Shown one piece after another: positions 1-9,980 of a stretch of 61,808 nucleotides of DNA; the first letter of the stretch is position 1; every line of letters begins with the position of its first letter. The stretch is taken from positions 1,387-63,194 of the forward strand of contig MU604023.1 in the NCBI GenBank assembly GCA_025201845.1, in the 5' to 3' direction. Under the pieces are notes generated by a model. That model saw nothing but the letters and a program-made list of their open reading frames with translations. It made no database searches and was not told where the DNA came from. The position numbers and the translations under genes were made by a program. Source of the stretch: Martensiomyces pterosporus. Its lineage: Eukaryota > Kickxellomycota > Kickxellomycetes > Kickxellales > Kickxellaceae.

Positions 1-792
1 CTGGTTGCCATTGAGAATGGCCGCCTGGTGTTTGAGAACCTGAAGAAGGTGCTTGTTTACCTGCTCCCTGCTGGCTCGTTCTCGGAGTTTGTGCCAATGT
101 TCCTCAACATGGTTCTCGGAATCCCTCTTCCTCTCTCGGTGATCCTCATGATCGTGATCTGCATGCTCACGGATGTGTGGGCAAGCATCTCGCTGATGTA
201 CGAGTCGCCCGAGTCGGACATCATGTTCCGTCCTCCTCGCAACCCCAAGAAAGACCACCTGGTCGACTTGAACTTCTTCATTCACGCCTACGGCTTCATC
301 GGAGTCTTAGAGGCCCTCTTTGCGCACATCATCTTCTTCATCTACATGTCCTGGTACGGTGGGTTCGCTCCGAAGGACCTGTTCCTGGCGTTTGACAAGT
401 GGACGCTGGGAGGGTTTGGTGGCAAGGACCAGGACACACTGAACAACCTGCTGAACACCGGCGAGTGCATCTATTTCCTCGCGTTGGTTATTATGCAGTG
501 GGGCAACATGTTTGCAACTCGCACGCGTCGCCTGAGTGTGTTCCAGCAGAACCCCTTCTGGGGACCTACTCGCAACCTGCGTCTTCTTCTGACCATCCCT
601 GTGACCCTTGGCGTTGTTTTCATCTTCTGCTACATTGGCTGGTTCCAGAGCACCTTTGGTACCGCCAACATCCCCGTTGCCTTCTTCTTCATCCCAATTC
701 CTTTCGCATTTGTTATCCTCGCTATTGACGAGGTCCGCAAGCTGGTTGTGCGCCTCCGCCCGACTGGATTCCTGGCCAGAGTCGCCTGGTAA
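1..792 (+). CDS. P-type ATPase, IIC (Na+/K+-ATPase alpha-like) C-terminal part
   Basis: The reading frame is open from the first base of the window, so only the last 263 residues are present and the gene begins upstream. The visible part runs from the end of the P domain (ENLKK) through the last membrane segments, followed by a short basic cytosolic tail. Diagnostic family motifs are SFSEF in M5, LTDVWASISL in M6, ESDIMFRPPRNP in the loop after M6, and TRRLSVFQQNP near the C-terminus, all at the places where Na+/K+-ATPase alpha subunits carry similar motifs. The family pumps cations across the plasma membrane using an aspartyl-phosphate intermediate, whose site lies outside this window. The M6 Asp-Leu-Gly-Thr-Asp ion-site motif is changed to Cys-Met-Leu-Thr-Asp, so the transported ion cannot be assumed. 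IIC assignment is strong; substrate is unknown. Confidence 0.9.
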   Translation: MVAIENGRLVFENLKKVLVYLLPAGSFSEFVPMFLNMVLGIPLPLSVILMIVICMLTDVWASISLMYESPESDIMFRPPRNPKKDHLVDLNFFIHAYGFIGVLEALFAHIIFFIYMSWYGGFAPKDLFLAFDKWTLGGFGGKDQDTLNNLLNTGECIYFLALVIMQWGNMFATRTRRLSVFQQNPFWGPTRNLRLLLTIPVTLGVVFIFCYIGWFQSTFGTANIPVAFFFIPIPFAFVILAIDEVRKLVVRLRPTGFLARVAW

Positions 793-1898
793 CCGTAATA
801 CTCCCCTCACCGCCTCTTTACATAGTATATGCACGCCCATGTTTTATTTCAAGTTTCATGCAAATATGTAGTTGCGCACTTCACACTAGAGCATATGCAT
901 TGTTTCTGAGATTGCCACGGCACCGCGTGTTGGCGTCATTCTCTAGCCACCTGCCACGCAGTAACACAAGACATTTGGTATTGGTTCTGCTGTACGGAGA
1001 AGTGTGTCCGCCCCGCTGCGAGCGAAAGAAAAAGCAAATAATTACCGTGCTACTAGCAATTGCCAGCCCCACACGTCTAGAGCGTGTTCGCAAATTCAAT
1101 GTCTTTCTGGCCAGCAGAGGCGACATTCTTTTTACAAGCATGCCTCCTTCAGAGCCCCGAAATTCTATATTCTCTTACTAATTCCAGCGCTGTTTCCACC
1201 CGGGCACATGCCTACGCATTCACTGCAAAGCGCCATCCTGTCTGTGAAGCCATGATACTTGGATATGACATACTTGCACTAGCCACCATTGCCGGGTTAG
1301 TCAGAGGTATGGGTGTTCGCGAAAGGATGCCGCCACCGGACAGGATTCAGCTGCACACGCTCTCCATAGATATGTCGCCCAACAAATACGGCAACAATAG
1401 GGCCAGCAAGGCGCTAAGCAGCCAAGCCATTGTGGCCAGAAAGATGGGTGACCCACCGATCTTCACAAAGACACTGCGCCCACTATTGCACCCAACACCT
1501 TGCTGAGTGCTGCCGCGCACTTACTTTAGTATTTGGCTCCACAAACCGTGGCAGCTGGAGTTCTGGCTGACTGATATTAATATACACAAGCTGACACTGG
1601 AGATAACAATACGAAACAAGCAAGCGGGCTAGCAAAAGAGATATACATGCACATGCGCTGCAGCTGGCGGCAGGTATGCTAGAAAGCCGGCGTGATGTTG
1701 TCATGTCCGGTTAGAGCGCAAGTTATCGAGTACGTGCGCCAAATAGGTGTATAGCTGGTACCTCGCGCCTGTTGATAACACGTCGACCTCGGCTTCAATT
1801 TGGTCAAGCTCGCTTCTCACTTTCTGGATCTACAAACGTATTGTGCAATTCGCATGCGAAACAAATGGCCAAACACAGGCTGGATAGCTCATAGACGA
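793..1898. other. Intergenic, convergent 3' regions
   Basis: About 1.1 kb between the stop codons of two converging genes. It probably contains both 3' UTRs. Small open frames exist (for example 1250-1506, +) but none resembles a known family and none is clearly coding. No RNA gene or repeat was recognised. Confidence 0.5.
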
Positions 1899-3566
1899 TT
1901 AACGGTGATTCTGGGCTCGTGCAGACATTTTGCATGGCAGCCTGCAACACGGCCAAAGCGTGGCGTCCCTTTCGGTATACATTACCTCCCCAATCAGGTG
2001 CAGGCGGTAGCCGCTGTATTCCGGAGTGTATGGTGTTGGTGTGCTTGGTATTTCCAGTGGTGCAGGCGGCGGAACGCCAGAGCGCAGTGGTGCTTCGGCC
2101 TGCTGACATAATGGTAGTCGCGGTGGAGAGCATAGATATACAGGGTGCTCGCTGCCGCCACCTGTTTCGCTCATGCCTACAGTTTGGCCAAGCGCTTGAT
2201 AGCCTTCTGTGACGTCCTGGCGATGGGCTGAAGCATGGAACGAGTGCCGGGCGGGTGCTTGAGAATAGTGCGTGCTTGATGTGGACGTTTCCGTTCCTGT
2301 TTCTTCTTTTGGATATGCTCTTTCCGGCTCTTTTCCAAAAGAATAGCGAGAATACAGTGGCAATGGGTCGTGGAGTAATGACGCCAATCTGCTTTTGGAG
2401 GTTACTGTGCTATCAGTAGGTGGCTGACTAGACGTGCCGCTTTCTTGTCTGCTGCTCGGGTCTCCACCAGCGCTGTGGTGATATCGCGCCGATTGCGCAA
2501 TGGGCGTTAATGGCAGATTCTGCATTGCTGGGTCGTGGGACGTGGGTGGGGATCGATGCTGCTGCTGCTGCTGCGACTGGCTTGCCCCTGAGGACGGTGA
2601 GGCTGACGATGATGCAGTATGCGGGGGTCTTTGCTTTCTTGGTGCCCTGGAATGAAACACCATCGTCTCATAGCTGCGGCGGCTTCCCTTTCTGGTTCCC
2701 TCATTGCTTGAGCGCCTGCGTGACTTGTCTGCATATGTGCGCATGATGCGGTCAATATTCGCGGGGACAAAGACGAGTGGAGGCGGGAGTTGTGGTTGAG
2801 AAATAGAAGATGGGATGCCAGCAGCAGTGGTGGGGGTAGTTGGCTGAGCTATAGCAGACGCAACAGTGCTTGCGCCTGGGTAATATTCGTGCACAGATGA
2901 TGCGATGTGCATAGCCGAGGCTTCTGCAGCCGATGCAGGTATGCCAATATAAGCAGTGGCACAGCTGGATGCAGCGTCGACAACCGAGGTGCTCATTGTC
3001 GTCGTGGTTGTGGTCGCTGCTGCTGTCTTTGGAGCAGTGGAATGGCTGCTTATAGTGGCCACGCTGCAATCCCACCTGCTTGCGTCGACAGTGTCCCCAC
3101 GGTTAGCATCAGCAACAATCTGTGTGTGTGGTGAGCCTGGTGCGCCATGGTGGATGTGAGAGGAGCACGAAGGACCCTGCTGAGGCCATCCTGGCAAGAG
3201 AGACTGCTGTGCTGGCTGCTCCATTCGGCCTGCCTGATGCTGTGGCAGATGTACACCTTGAGCGAGCGCGCCAATTCTTGGAAGAGGTGACGTACGCTGA
3301 CGAGACTCTTGCTGGTGCTGCTCTGGTAGGTTGTGGTGCTGTCCGTGGTGAACTAGGTGAGATCCTTTTGCTGTTTGCTGGCTCTGAGTGTCTGATATGT
3401 GGTGCCATTGCTGCTGGTAGATGGCAAGGCTGTCTGTACGATTCTCAGCAAACATAGGCTGGCTAGTTGGCTGCTGCTCGCCACTGGTCGCTGGAGTGGG
3501 TGGTTCGATATCAGATTGGCGTTCGTGACTTCGCTCTCTAGCGTTGCCTCCATCAATGTTGTCCAT
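1899..3566 (-). CDS. Gln/Ser/His-rich protein of unknown function
   Basis: A long uninterrupted frame of 555 residues from the ATG at 3566. The frame is open a little further upstream, but with no earlier ATG. Composition is strongly biased: Gln, His, Ser, Thr and Pro runs, a poly-Thr tract near residues 190-196, and a QQQQQ tract in the second half. One basic patch (DKSRRRS to RKGSRRS) looks like a nuclear localisation signal. A less repetitive segment (SRLASLLHDPLPLYSRYSF) could be a short conserved motif. I recognise no domain. It is most likely an intrinsically disordered nuclear or regulatory protein, which is an inference from composition. A missing 5' exon cannot be excluded, because the upstream 1.2 kb has no obvious gene. 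Confidence 0.5.
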   Translation of the reverse strand: MDNIDGGNARERSHERQSDIEPPTPATSGEQQPTSQPMFAENRTDSLAIYQQQWHHISDTQSQQTAKGSHLVHHGQHHNLPEQHQQESRQRTSPLPRIGALAQGVHLPQHQAGRMEQPAQQSLLPGWPQQGPSCSSHIHHGAPGSPHTQIVADANRGDTVDASRWDCSVATISSHSTAPKTAAATTTTTTMSTSVVDAASSCATAYIGIPASAAEASAMHIASSVHEYYPGASTVASAIAQPTTPTTAAGIPSSISQPQLPPPLVFVPANIDRIMRTYADKSRRRSSNEGTRKGSRRSYETMVFHSRAPRKQRPPHTASSSASPSSGASQSQQQQQHRSPPTSHDPAMQNLPLTPIAQSARYHHSAGGDPSSRQESGTSSQPPTDSTVTSKSRLASLLHDPLPLYSRYSFGKEPERAYPKEETGTETSTSSTHYSQAPARHSFHASAHRQDVTEGYQALGQTVGMSETGGGSEHPVYLCSPPRLPLCQQAEAPLRSGVPPPAPLEIPSTPTPYTPEYSGYRLHLIGEVMYTERDATLWPCCRLPCKMSARAQNHR

Positions 3567-4834
3567 TCCACACTTGTATGTGGTGCAAGAAATAAACGAA
3601 TGAGGTGTGCCGGGTGTAGCGGCGATAAACACAGCACTGTGATTATTATTACTGTTATTATTATAATAAAATAAATAAAATTAGAGTAGCAGCTGCGCTG
3701 TGGATGCCAGCAACACCAGAAAGACGAAGGGCACATACATGTCGCAGCCGACCCACTCAAAACGAGAGATGAACACCCTTTTGTTCAGTTGCCCCTGTTG
3801 ACTAGGTCCTAATATATTTGGACGAACAAAGAACTTTAGGCTACAATGCTTCGTGTAGAAAGTGGAAAGAATTGGGGGAATTGGGGTTGCATGGTGGCAA
3901 GATGAAGCATGGTCATGCATGAGATGCACCTTTTGAGCTGCTGAGAGCCTCGCGCTCAGCCCAGCTAGCCTTGGATGTCTGCATAAAGGGCTCAGATGGC
4001 GGCTATTGCAGCAGGTGGAATAAGGCACACATGTCCCCTCTGAGCGATAAACATGATTTTTGGAGGACCCGATGGAGCCCAATCTGTGCACTCTTTTCTG
4101 GGTCTGATCTGAGCCGAGTCAGGTACAGCTACGCCGCCACCAGCTTGTACTGTTTCCAGACTAAAATGATCTCCCGTGCTTTTTAGTTTGTTAGCGCCTC
4201 CACCCTCTCCGCCTGCCCGCCTGGCTGCCCCTTTGTTCAGCAGCAAATCGACAATGTATATACGCATTAAGCGCAGAATGAGGATTCGTATAGCAGGCGA
4301 AAAAGTTTTCGCGGTGATGTTTACGAAACGTTGCCGTCTTTTCCACCCAACCGATGTCATGCCTCTCTCCACTTTTTCTACTCTTCTTGTGGCTCTGTGA
4401 ATTGGCGGCTTCACCCGAATTCTCTTATTTATTTTGACTTGAAATCCAGCTGCAGTCAGTATCTGCCTCCCGAATTGCATCCAAGGCAAACAGCTCTATC
4501 CATCTCTATATCGCTCTTGGCAGGAGGAGCATAATCCACTTGAACGCGCCTGCTTGCTTACACTTGGGCCAAAGGAAAGCCTTGCTTAGTCGCCCTATTC
4601 TCTTCTTTCTATATACACGCTATTCGCCTGCTTTGCTGCGATTTGGCTGCATTGGAATTGACGCCTCCATATACACATTGCTTGTGGCCCCACTCAATTT
4701 TGTGAGGGCGTCGGTGCATTGAGGCGCCTGCTCTTGTACTTGTAATCCGTGGGCAAAGTCTTTTACGGCTGGCAAGCCACACACATATCTACCAAGAAAG
4801 AAGAGCTAGTAGTCAGAGCTGCCTACTGTGTACA
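3567..4834. other. Divergent intergenic region with AT-rich simple repeats
   Basis: A 1.27-kb spacer between two divergently transcribed genes, so it should hold both promoters. It contains an ATT/TAA-rich simple tract at 3641-3682. I found no conserved open frame. Confidence 0.5.
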
Positions 4835-7415
4835 ATGTCTTACCGAGGCTCTTCGAGGTACCCCATCAGAGGCGGGAGCCACCGGTACACTCCGTATGAC
4901 AGGTCTAGCAGCCAACAGCCGCCCTATAGTGATGAGCGTGGTGGTTCCTCGCGTCAACACTACGGCGAAGCAGACAAGGCAAACCAGTATGGCAATCACA
5001 GTAGTCACCAAGAACCGTATTCGCCAATCTCTAACACTGGTGTTGCCTACTATGACAGAGAGAGCATGAGCAGAGAGGAGACTCTCAGAAGGCCATCCTC
5101 GCGTGACCACAGAGAAGATTATGACGTGCACACCTATTCTAGGGGCAGAGAAAGAGGCCGTGGTCGAGGCAGGGGTAGAGGAAGAGGTCGGGCTAGGTCA
5201 TCTAGCAGAAGTAGTCGTATCGGGGCATACAGGCTTGACCACCATGACGACGGAGAGGATAAGCCCGAGGGATATGACAGGTTTAAGAGAAGGTCTTCAG
5301 AAAATGCCTTTGAATACACAAGAGGCTCTAGTCGCAATGACTGCCTCTATGATACCGGCGGCATGCACGGCCGCACTTCTGGACAACGCAGCCCAGACAG
5401 CAGACACAGATTCATTGCTGAAAGGGCATACACAGGTAAATCTTTGCAGACGAACTGCATCTTGTGCACATGCTTGAGAGCCCCCATTCCTCTGTCCATA
5501 TACAGCTGCTGCCGTGCTATACGGTTTCCTTGCGTCGCAGCAGACTAGCCACATACCCCAACCTTGCAAAACAAACAAACAAACAAACTGCTGTGCAAGA
5601 GGGCCATGGCTGCAAATCCGAATATGGCATGCTGGTCGGCTCTAAGCTTGCAGTCAACTGGCGGCCAGTGCCCAAGCCACCCAATGCGTGATAACCGCCA
5701 AACACTTATTGCTTTGCTGCCTGTATCCTACTTTAGAGCCAAGCGCCTATGGCCCACGCAGGGACTACGGCAGCGAGGGAGCTAGATACACTGGCGGTGG
5801 TGGCTTCAAAGAGCACTACGTGCATGACAGCCATCGTGACAGCACGCCGTACTCTGACATCCCAGGCCAATATCGGCAAAAGATCCCTCCGCCTTCACGC
5901 GACGGAACTGCAAAGCGGTCCATCTTTCTGAGAATACCACCAGAGTCCCGTTTGAGAGGAGGCGACGTGAGGGTGCACTTTGAGCGCTTCGGTGAAATCG
6001 CAGACGTGTGCGATATAATCAATCCCCGCGGCATATGCTACGTGTCGTACTATGACTCCAGATGTGCGAAGCGCGCCCTTGACGAGTGCGGCGAATGGAT
6101 CCAAATCAATGGCGTCAACATCAGCATCGTGCAGTCGAGCCATCGACCTGATGTCTACACCCGCCACCCACGCCAAAAGGACCACCAAGCAACCGTGCTG
6201 ATATCTCTAGAGGGTGCAGCGAAAGCAATGCAGGAGTACGATAGGAGCTTTTTTGAGAAATTCGGCGAGGTGTCTGGCTTTTACCAGTTCCATGGCCGCC
6301 ATTTCGAGTGGATTGTAGAGTACTATGATACTCGTGCTGCAAAGCGAGCGTCTCTGGGCTGTGACAAGCAGCCATACAACGGGGGTGCGATGCGTACAAC
6401 CTTCCTCTGGGACGATTCGGTTCCCCACACCAGCCCTGAAGCCAACTACATCTCGCCCACTGCCGATCGCATGGAGCGAGGATACAAGTCGCGCTACAGA
6501 GAATATGTTGACCGCGACAAGGATATGGACATGGACATGGACCGGGAGCAGCGGCCGCCAGAGTCATACTACCAGCGTCGCCGGCCACAGCCACAGCAAG
6601 AGGATAAAGGGTTTGACGACTCCCCGAGGCATCAAAATATTGTGGACTACAGCAACACTCCACCCTCCAAAGCTGCTGAGCCTCTTGAGGAAAGGGGGCG
6701 CGCTACAGCTGCATACTGGATGGACATCAATGAAGACAGTAGCAAGAGTGCTGGAGGTGCCGATGACCGTGCATCCTTGGAAACAGCAGCTAAGCCACCG
6801 CCTCTGCCAAGCACGGAAACCACTGGCTCTGGTCCCTTGAAAATGGACGCCCTGGCAAGGCTGGCTGCAGATCCAGAACTACTGCAAAAGGCACAGGCAG
6901 CGAGAGAGATCCTCCAACAGCACCAGCACTTGCTCGGCATAAGCATGCTTCCACTCAGTGCTGCTTCTACAGTGGTGGCGCCGTCTCCGGCTAGCTCAGC
7001 TGCTGCCCCTTTATTGTCAGCCATGAACCCCTTGGCAGAAACCAGGGCACCTGGTATCTCCAGGAGCGCTTCTGACATGACTACTATGCGCCCTAGCGGC
7101 GTTGCGGTTGCTATCCCAGCAGGTGCCACAAAAAGCCTGTCCTCCAACACCTTGGGACTCGCTGGCATCTCTGGTCCAAATACTACCACTGCACCTGCTG
7201 GTGCTGGCGATGGTGCTGCTGCTGCTGCTGCTGCTGCTGCGAGCAACGGCAGCAGTATGCCACATGGCAGCAAGCAAGAAGCTGTGCCCAGCCCGCCAGC
7301 TGCTACTTCAGCTGCTACCAGTGCTCCAAACAACCACTCGGACGGAATAAGCAAGCTGCTTGGCATTCTAGCCGAGGTTCAAAAGTCAGCCACCAACCCA
7401 GCTCTCAGAAAATAA
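4835..7415 (+). CDS. RG-rich protein with two RRM-like domains (Mei2-like family, tentative)
   Basis: Exons 4835-5435 and 5737-7415, intron 5436-5736. The first exon ends in phase 1 before GTAAAT, and the only acceptor keeping frame is the TTTAG at 5732-5736, giving ...AYT|EPSAYG. Product about 759 residues. The N-terminus is Ser/Tyr/Gly-rich with an uninterrupted Arg-Gly tract (about residues 103-121) followed by an RS stretch, typical of methylated RNA-binding tails. Two RRM-like folds follow. The first has RSIFLRIP as RNP2-like strand and GICYVSYYDSRCAKRAL as RNP1-like region. The second has ATVLISL and the helix/strand EYYDTRAAKRAS. The strand YYDxRxAxRA is the hallmark of Mei2-like RRMs. 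The C-terminal 250 residues are low-complexity, including poly-Ala at 7214-7240. Probable nuclear RNA-binding protein; the family name is tentative. Confidence 0.8.
7214..7240. repeat. (GCT)n trinucleotide tract, poly-Ala in RRM protein
   Basis: Nine consecutive GCT codons encoding Ala in the disordered C-terminus of the RRM protein. Confidence 0.9.
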
Positions 7416-7713
7416 ACATGTAGCAACAGTACTTTTCAGCCCTTACCACACGGCCAACGCAGCCTTAGAAGCTGGTATTCAGAGGCGCATCTGGCACGCC
7501 ATTGAATGTCGCCGTGAGGCTGCTTTGATTCTACCACTGCACCGCTGTGCTTCCCCGTGCTATTCTCAGGGCGTGCTGTCTTCAGTAGACGAACAAGGTA
7601 CATTTTCGTAGCCAAATCAAAGAACCATTCTTCAGCACGTCAAGATGCCTGCAAATGGAATCGCTAATCTAACTGATATGCAACTAGAAATGGAGAAGTC
7701 CAACCTCCACGCC

Positions 7714-8826
7714 TTAGAAGTGGAGCTTGGTGAAGAACCACTTGTTCTTGCCAGCGGTGTAGCGCTTCTGCAGGCTGCTGCGGATGGCCTTCTTGGCGAC
7801 AGTGCGCTGGGTGGGCTCGTTGAAGGTCTCGGCGGTAACAGCGGTCTTGATCTCCTCGAGGTCGAGGCTGTAGCGGGTGGGCATGATGTGAGCGTAGTTG
7901 ACGACCTTGATGAAGGGCTTGACGTGGGAACGGGAAGCGACCTTCTTCTTGTCCATGGCCTTGGTGACCTTCAGGGGGTAGCGCTCGATACCAGCAACGA
8001 TGGCGTGGCCATAGGGGCGCTCCTTGGTGCCCTCGTCAAAGTTCTTGACGATGACGGCCTTCTTACCGGCGTAACGGCCCTGGAGAATGATGACAACCTA
8101 AATCACCAAGCAAAGTTCGTGAGTGATGTAGAAAAATGGTTGGGCGGCGCCGTGTGTTAGTAGAATGCCGCGTTTTAAAAGTCTGCACTGGGTACACGCA
8201 CCGACAAACCCACAGAACGCATGTGTGCACGCAATCCAGGAGCTGCATACAGCTTCAAAGGGGCTCATATGCAGCAACAGACAAAAATCGCGCCTGCTGC
8301 CAGTCCCGCATCGTTCTGAATGCAGGGAGCTTGGGTGTTGAATCTTGCGTATGCCCGCTTTCCTTATCGCCAGTGCTTTGAACAGTTGCAGCGAATTGGT
8401 CCACCGAATGGCAAATGCAGATAGAACCTCTGCCCGCTTCAACGCAGCATGAATAGCTGCGCAGCTCCCAGCTGCCAGCCGCGTGGAAGGCAGCCTACAG
8501 TGCTGCATTGCCAACAGACATTTCCATAGCGCCCGGTTGCGTAGCCCATTGCCAAAGCAGCCATGCTGTGTGAATCGGCGCGAAATTTGCACACTTGGCC
8601 CAAATTGCAGATTATGAGTGGGAGTCTGCCTCACAGGCATCCAACACAGATTCCGCGCCTTTCCATTGCGAATCCAACACCACGCAAGCCCCGCTGCCGC
8701 ACTTTTGTCTGCTGCTGATATTCGGCTCCCTCTGTATATCCCGAATCCATTGCACGCGCGACACATGTGCATCCATCCATCTCATCCATCGATTTTTACC
8801 TTGCCTGGCTTCAGAAACTTCGGCAT
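7714..8826 (-). CDS. RPL27: 60S ribosomal protein L27 (eL27)
   Basis: Two exons: 8800-8826 (MPKFLKPGK, nine codons, then GTAAAA) and 7714-8097 (starting [15 protein letters not shown] after a TTTAG acceptor). The intron is 702 bp and in phase 0. The joined product is 136 residues, the usual length of eL27, and ends in KWFFTKLHF, the family C-terminus. eL27 is a structural protein of the large cytosolic ribosomal subunit. The tiny first exon and long first intron are typical for ribosomal protein genes in fungi. It converges on the RRM gene and is upstream-adjacent to REX2 and a 67-bp tandem duplication that may lie in its promoter. No C/D-box snoRNA was evident in the intron. Confidence 0.95.
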
Positions 8827-8970
8827 ATCGATAAAAATTATATTTCAATATCCGTCACAGCAGCGTAAGGGAAAAAGGATGAACACCGGCGTGCACCGCC
8901 TGAAGCGCGAACCTCAATCAGTCCGCGCTCTACAGCGCACACACACACACCGCTGCCACCGCCTGGCCCC

Positions 8971-9104
8971 ACCTAGTTGCCAGTGCGCTGCTCTAGCTTT
9001 GGTGCGCCTGGCTGAGCACCCAGCCAGGCCGAGGCCTACCTAGTTGCCAGTGCGCTGCTCTAGCTTTGGTGCGCCTGGCTGAGCACCCAGCCAGGCCGAG
9101 GCCA
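8971..9104. repeat. Tandem duplication, 2 x 67 bp, each with a hairpin
   Basis: Two adjacent copies, 8971-9037 and 9038-9104, identical apart from the final base. Each copy contains the perfect inverted repeat GCCTGGCTG...CAGCCAGGC (9-bp arms, 6-nt loop). It lies in the 368-bp space between the start of RPL27 and the end of the downstream-most REX2 gene, so it could act as RPL27 upstream sequence or as 3' UTR of REX2. Confidence 0.95.
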
Positions 9105-9194
9105 ACGCCGCCATGAGCTTCGCGTCGTGATTTGATTTGTGCTGAGCGGTAATCGGATCATCGAGTTGATCGGACAAAGCCTTGCTACTGCGTT

Positions 9195-9950
9195 CTACTT
9201 TTGCGCTGCTCGAAACATGGTGTCCTTGTAGTAGCGCAGCTCGCGCAAGCTCTCGCTGATATCGTCGATAGCCCGGTGCGTATATGTCTTGCGGTAGTTG
9301 CGGAGTATCTCCGGAGCCCACCTCTTCGCGATCTCATTGACCGTGCTGACATCGAGGTTGCGGAAGTGGAGGTAGCCGCTGAGCGTGGGCATGCATTTTT
9401 CGATGAACTTGCGGTCGAATCCCACGTTATTGCCCGCAAGAATGGCCTGGTTGGGTGTCGAACAATGCTCAACAAGCACCCTGAGCAGCTGCTGTTCGGC
9501 CTCGCCCATGGTTAGCGTGGATTTCGCGACATCGTCAAGCAACCCGGATGCTGCATGCCACTTTTGCGACCATGCATTCAGGTGCTGCAACGTTTCTGGC
9601 GGATGGCTGATTACGACATTCATTGGGTCGGTGATTCTGTTGAGATCACTGTCCGTTAGAACCATGGCTACCTCAAGAACCACGTCTTTTTCGACAACCA
9701 AGCCTGTTGTCTCCACGTCGATCCAGACCAATGGCGGCATGTTTTGAGCATAGCCGCGCCGCCTGGAAGCGCCCTTTGCTGCCGGAGCCTCTGCCAGTGC
9801 TTTGCCTATTTGCAGAGCTCTTGGCGAGTGTCGTGCTAGCGATTGAATCTGGCCCATGGAGTCGGTGATCTGAAGCAGAGCGTGTACAAAAAGTGGCACC
9901 TTTATTGGCAGCGGCATACAACTGGGAAATAGTAGACTATGGCGTGCCAT
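9195..9950 (-). CDS. REX2: Oligoribonuclease-like 3'-5' exonuclease, paralogue B (putative mitochondrial)
   Basis: DEDDh exonuclease of the Orn/REX2 family, which degrades 2-5 nt RNAs to mononucleotides. Visible sites: WIDVETTG (first Asp/Glu pair), the GNNVGFDRKF Asp region, and HRAIDDISES carrying the catalytic His and Asp; the family C-terminus ELRYYKDTMF is present. Starting at the ATG at 9950 gives 251 residues with an Arg-rich, acid-poor 70-residue leader (ending RRRGYAQN) that looks like a mitochondrial presequence. In-frame ATGs at 9857 and 9740 are alternatives; 9740 would give a short cytosolic form. It lies 30 bp downstream of the stop of the paralogous gene on the same strand. It differs from paralogue A by ETTG instead of EMTG. 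Confidence 0.88.
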   Translation of the reverse strand: MARHSLLFPSCMPLPIKVPLFVHALLQITDSMGQIQSLARHSPRALQIGKALAEAPAAKGASRRRGYAQNMPPLVWIDVETTGLVVEKDVVLEVAMVLTDSDLNRITDPMNVVISHPPETLQHLNAWSQKWHAASGLLDDVAKSTLTMGEAEQQLLRVLVEHCSTPNQAILAGNNVGFDRKFIEKCMPTLSGYLHFRNLDVSTVNEIAKRWAPEILRNYRKTYTHRAIDDISESLRELRYYKDTMFRAAQK

Positions 9951-9980
9951 CAGCTGCTACAGTAAATATGGGCAAGCAGC

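Noticed and set aside
1250..1506. 85-residue plus-strand frame in the 3' intergenic region
   Set aside because: No family resemblance, no clear promoter, and composition not convincingly coding.
7645..8160. 171-residue plus-strand open frame
   Set aside because: Antisense to RPL27 exon 2; the minus strand encodes a full ribosomal protein.
8098..8799. snoRNA hosted in the RPL27 intron
   Set aside because: No C box (RTGATGA) with matching D box was seen on the minus strand. H/ACA cannot be judged by eye, so nothing is called.
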